Shown here piece by piece: positions 61,876 through 64,000 of a stretch of DNA of 64,000 bases. The stretch lies in contig NZ_JADIKE010000019.1 of NCBI RefSeq assembly GCF_016904955.1, forward strand, positions 1 through 64,000, read 5' to 3'. Every line of letters begins with the position of its first letter. The first letter of the stretch is position 1. The notes under the pieces were generated by a model, which ran no database searches, was not told where the DNA came from, and saw only the letters and a program-made list of their open reading frames with translations. A program made the position numbers and the translations under genes. The DNA comes from Dyella flava. Its GTDB lineage: Bacteria > Pseudomonadota > Gammaproteobacteria > Xanthomonadales > Rhodanobacteraceae.

Positions 61876-63489
61876 ATGACGCGGCAAAGCTATCTGCTTT
61901 TGGGCTTACTGGTTGCATTAGTTGCCTGGGGCGGCTGGATGGTCGCGGACCATCACGGCGCATCTCCTCACGGCACATCAAAGCCGATACCCAAAGCGAC
62001 GGTTATAACCTCTCAATCGATATATTCGCCCGACGAACTTAGGGCTTTTCTGGATGCCGCCGAAAAAGCCGATGGCATTACCGATCCCATGCAACGCTGC
62101 CTGCAATATCCGGATCTGCCAGGCAGCCATTGGCAGCACGAAACCGTTGTGGCGTACTGCCATTACCTGTTCCAACCGCATCTAAGCTACGTCCAGATCC
62201 GCCAATACATTCAGAGCAACAATACTGGCACGCTGGAAAAGCAGTTACAGCAGGCCTTGCAGGCACAGGTCAGCCAACTGGATTCCCAGGGGGCGCTGGA
62301 TCAGATTTACCTGAACGCGCTCTGTGGCTGCAATGGCCAGACCGATGTACGCAAGGTGGTGGACGCCTGGATACGCGAAGCACCCCACAGCGCTTTCGCT
62401 TATGCAGCAAGCGGTTGGATCTACATCGGCATGGCCTTCCAGGCGCGCGGTGCGGCGTTCACCAAATACACCGCTCAATACAGACTGGATGACATGGACG
62501 CTCTATTGCAAAAAGCCAAGAGCGATTTCAAAAAGGCCATGGCCATCAATCCGCGAATCATGGCGATTTATACCGGCATGATCGAGATAGGCGGCATGAC
62601 GGGCGATTACATGTATATGGACGATGGGACCCATCGCGCCATGCAGATCGATCCATCTGATCTTTGGGTCTATATGGAAATGCTTCGCATGGGCGAGAGC
62701 AAATGGGCCGGCTCACCAGCAACCATGCAGGCCATCAGCGACATGGCCCGCAGCCATCAATCCGCCAACCCGTTGCTGGCTATCGTTCCGGTTACTGCAT
62801 CCGCCTATGTCGCCAAACTCTATGATGATTGTGATTGCGACGACCCATCACGCAGACCTCCATCACACAAAGACGACCGCAAGATTTTCGATAGTCTTCC
62901 CAGCTTCGAGGCATTAAGCGGTGCCGGAGAGCAGACGTGGGTTGATGAAAATATCGACCTGACTGCGGTGTACCTGACCGAGGCCTTGCGCTTCGGCCCC
63001 TACAACGCGAGAGATCTCGCTGCACACGCCGCGGCGGTGGCCAATTTTGGCTACCGCAAGTGGGCGTTGACTGAAGGCCAGCGCGCCCAGAACCTTGCCA
63101 ACAGCAACGATGCGTGGCTGTTCGCCACGCTTGGCCAGATGTTTGAAGGGCTGAAAGACTATCCCGACGCAGAACAGACATTGCAAAAGTCGCATCAAAT
63201 TGATCCGACCGATAATTGGTCACTGCGCGAATTGGGTCATATCTACGTCTACAACACGCACGAATGGGATAAGGGATGGGATGTAGCGGACCAGCTCATT
63301 CGTGTGGACCCAGACAATGCCTTCGGCTGGATACTTCGCGCCAGCATCCAGAAAGACCAGCCACGTCCGGGCCTGGACGACACAATCAACTACTTCCTTA
63401 CGCACTTCGGCAACGATCCCAGGCAGCAACAAGCCGTGCGGGAGATGCGTCAGACTTTGGCCAAGGAAGCCAAGGCACGTGCGAGCTGA
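61876..63489 (+). CDS. Membrane-anchored TPR-like protein
   Basis: A 537-residue protein with one N-terminal membrane helix (YLLLGLLVALVAWGGWMVAD), a cysteine-rich region (CLQYPDLPG; ALCGCNGQTD; DDCDCDDPSR) and TPR-like helix pairs (AYAASGWIYIGMAFQARGAA; KSDFKKAMAINPRIMAIYTG; FATLGQMFEGLKDYPDAEQT, LQKSHQIDPTDNWSLRELGH). The periplasmic domain likely binds proteins or cell-wall parts. DUF4034-like proteins have a similar layout, but I cannot confirm. The start at 61876 follows AGGGGGAG. The final residues are basic (KEAKARAS). Confidence 0.72.
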   Translation: MTRQSYLLLGLLVALVAWGGWMVADHHGASPHGTSKPIPKATVITSQSIYSPDELRAFLDAAEKADGITDPMQRCLQYPDLPGSHWQHETVVAYCHYLFQPHLSYVQIRQYIQSNNTGTLEKQLQQALQAQVSQLDSQGALDQIYLNALCGCNGQTDVRKVVDAWIREAPHSAFAYAASGWIYIGMAFQARGAAFTKYTAQYRLDDMDALLQKAKSDFKKAMAINPRIMAIYTGMIEIGGMTGDYMYMDDGTHRAMQIDPSDLWVYMEMLRMGESKWAGSPATMQAISDMARSHQSANPLLAIVPVTASAYVAKLYDDCDCDDPSRRPPSHKDDRKIFDSLPSFEALSGAGEQTWVDENIDLTAVYLTEALRFGPYNARDLAAHAAAVANFGYRKWALTEGQRAQNLANSNDAWLFATLGQMFEGLKDYPDAEQTLQKSHQIDPTDNWSLRELGHIYVYNTHEWDKGWDVADQLIRVDPDNAFGWILRASIQKDQPRPGLDDTINYFLTHFGNDPRQQQAVREMRQTLAKEAKARAS

Positions 63490-63660
63490 GAATTCCGTCC
63501 GGCGCTATGGGCGCTGGACCGGGGGGCTCAACTATAAAATGCCTGCTCGTCAATGAGAGCGATGGGGACTTCATGATAAGGAAGCACGCTCATACGATGG
63601 CGACAGTGCACTCAATCCAGCCTCGTACCCGCGAAGCTATCGCATGCGAATAACCACCCA

Positions 63661-64000
63661 ATGAAGAAAGACGTTGCGAAATCCTGTGCCCTCGCAGGCA
63701 TGGTCCTGACAGTCGGCATATCAGCCGTTCTATGTGCCCACGAAAGTGATGTGTCGAGCGTTCAGCCGACAGCGGAAACCTGGACGATGCCGTCGAGCGA
63801 TATGCCGCTAGGGCCAGCCGGCTCGACTCAGCGTGTCGTCACACAGCCAGTGACGAGTGGCGTGACCTACTTCCACATCCAGCGTGGTTCGGTTAGCGCA
63901 TCCGATTTCTGGACGGTGAACATTGGGTTTTATCCAACGCGAGCGGCGGCGCAGCATGACGTCAGCGCGCTCACCGCAGCCGGATTCACAACGCGATTTG
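63661..64000 (+). CDS. Secreted protein, 5' part only; possible phosphodiester-glycosidase or SPOR-type family
   Basis: The frame is open from the ATG at 63661 to the window edge (113 codons). A signal peptide (MKKDVAKSCALAGMVLTVGI, ending VLCAHE) is followed by a Ser/Thr/Pro-rich linker and then GVTYFHIQRGSVSASDFWTV, NIGFYPTRAAAQHDVSALTA and AGFTTRF. The pattern of a strand-helix-strand unit after GVTY.HI.RG resembles the SPOR-like N-terminal region of secreted phosphodiester glycosidases, which act on cell-wall or capsule sugars. The ribosome site is weak. The assignment needs the rest of the gene. Confidence 0.45.
   Translation, partial: MKKDVAKSCALAGMVLTVGISAVLCAHESDVSSVQPTAETWTMPSSDMPLGPAGSTQRVVTQPVTSGVTYFHIQRGSVSASDFWTVNIGFYPTRAAAQHDVSALTAAGFTTRF

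Overview
The window looks like a chromosomal segment of a gammaproteobacterium of the Xanthomonadales (Lysobacterales), most likely a Rhodanobacteraceae member such as Dyella, Rhodanobacter or Luteibacter. This is inference. It rests on moderately high GC (36 of 60 bases in 7021-7080 by my count), two large TonB-dependent receptors with the VTGSLIR-type plug start common in Xanthomonas and Caulobacter, a bifunctional WxcM-type sugar enzyme, a possible CRP/Clp-type operator near the exopolysaccharide genes, and short palindromic repeats between genes. No rRNA, tRNA, CRISPR array, complete insertion sequence or prophage was seen.

Left part (1-16.1 kb): a truncated gene at the edge; a TonB-dependent receptor; a small membrane protein; a Ser/Ala-rich protein; about 1 kb of repeats without a confident gene; a peroxide-defence operon (catalase and Dps) behind a perfect OxyR core site; a HAD phosphatase; an MFS transporter with an SDR enzyme lacking the usual YxxxK lysine; a PoxB-like pyruvate oxidase; an acetoacetate decarboxylase-like protein; and two tandem small genes that resemble ParS/MbcA (DUF2384) antitoxin domains but have no toxin beside them.

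Middle part (16.1-31 kb): three regulators in a row (a LuxR-type protein with a MalT-like C-terminal half but no ATPase, a winged-helix/ATPase/TPR protein of 1017 residues, and an AraC protein) lead into a translationally coupled ytcA-mdtN-mdtO-mdtP-type tripartite efflux operon. A second PoxB-like enzyme, an Acg-type nitroreductase-fold protein and a Tat-exported beta-helix protein follow.

Exopolysaccharide locus (31.2-51.2 kb): a minus-strand operon encodes, in order of transcription, Wzb phosphatase, Wzc tyrosine kinase, a decayed fusion of a nucleotide-sugar dehydrogenase with an epimerase, a WxcM/FdtD isomerase-acetyltransferase, an FdtB-type aminotransferase, a Wzx flippase, four glycosyltransferases, a Wzy/EpsG-type polymerase and a Gnu-type epimerase. 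A divergent plus-strand arm encodes a small secreted Ala/Gly-rich protein, Wza, YjbF/YjbG/YjbH-like proteins and a WecA-type initiating transferase. WecA with Gnu suggests a repeat unit started on GalNAc-PP-undecaprenol and decorated with Fuc3NAc or Qui3NAc. The rmlA/rmlB functions needed for that sugar are not in the window. The distal operon end (31.2-33.3 kb) is AT-rich (25 GC of 60 in 31201-31260), which points to transfer.

Right part (51.2-64 kb): an aldo/keto reductase; a second TonB-dependent receptor; an AdoMet-decarboxylase-like protein that has lost its pyruvoyl serine; remnants of a membrane gene; methylmalonate-semialdehyde dehydrogenase; a phasin/PhaB pair of polyhydroxybutyrate metabolism; a secreted unknown; a membrane-anchored TPR protein; and the start of a secreted protein cut by the window edge. 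Most convergent gene junctions carry a strong palindrome or a MITE-like repeat.
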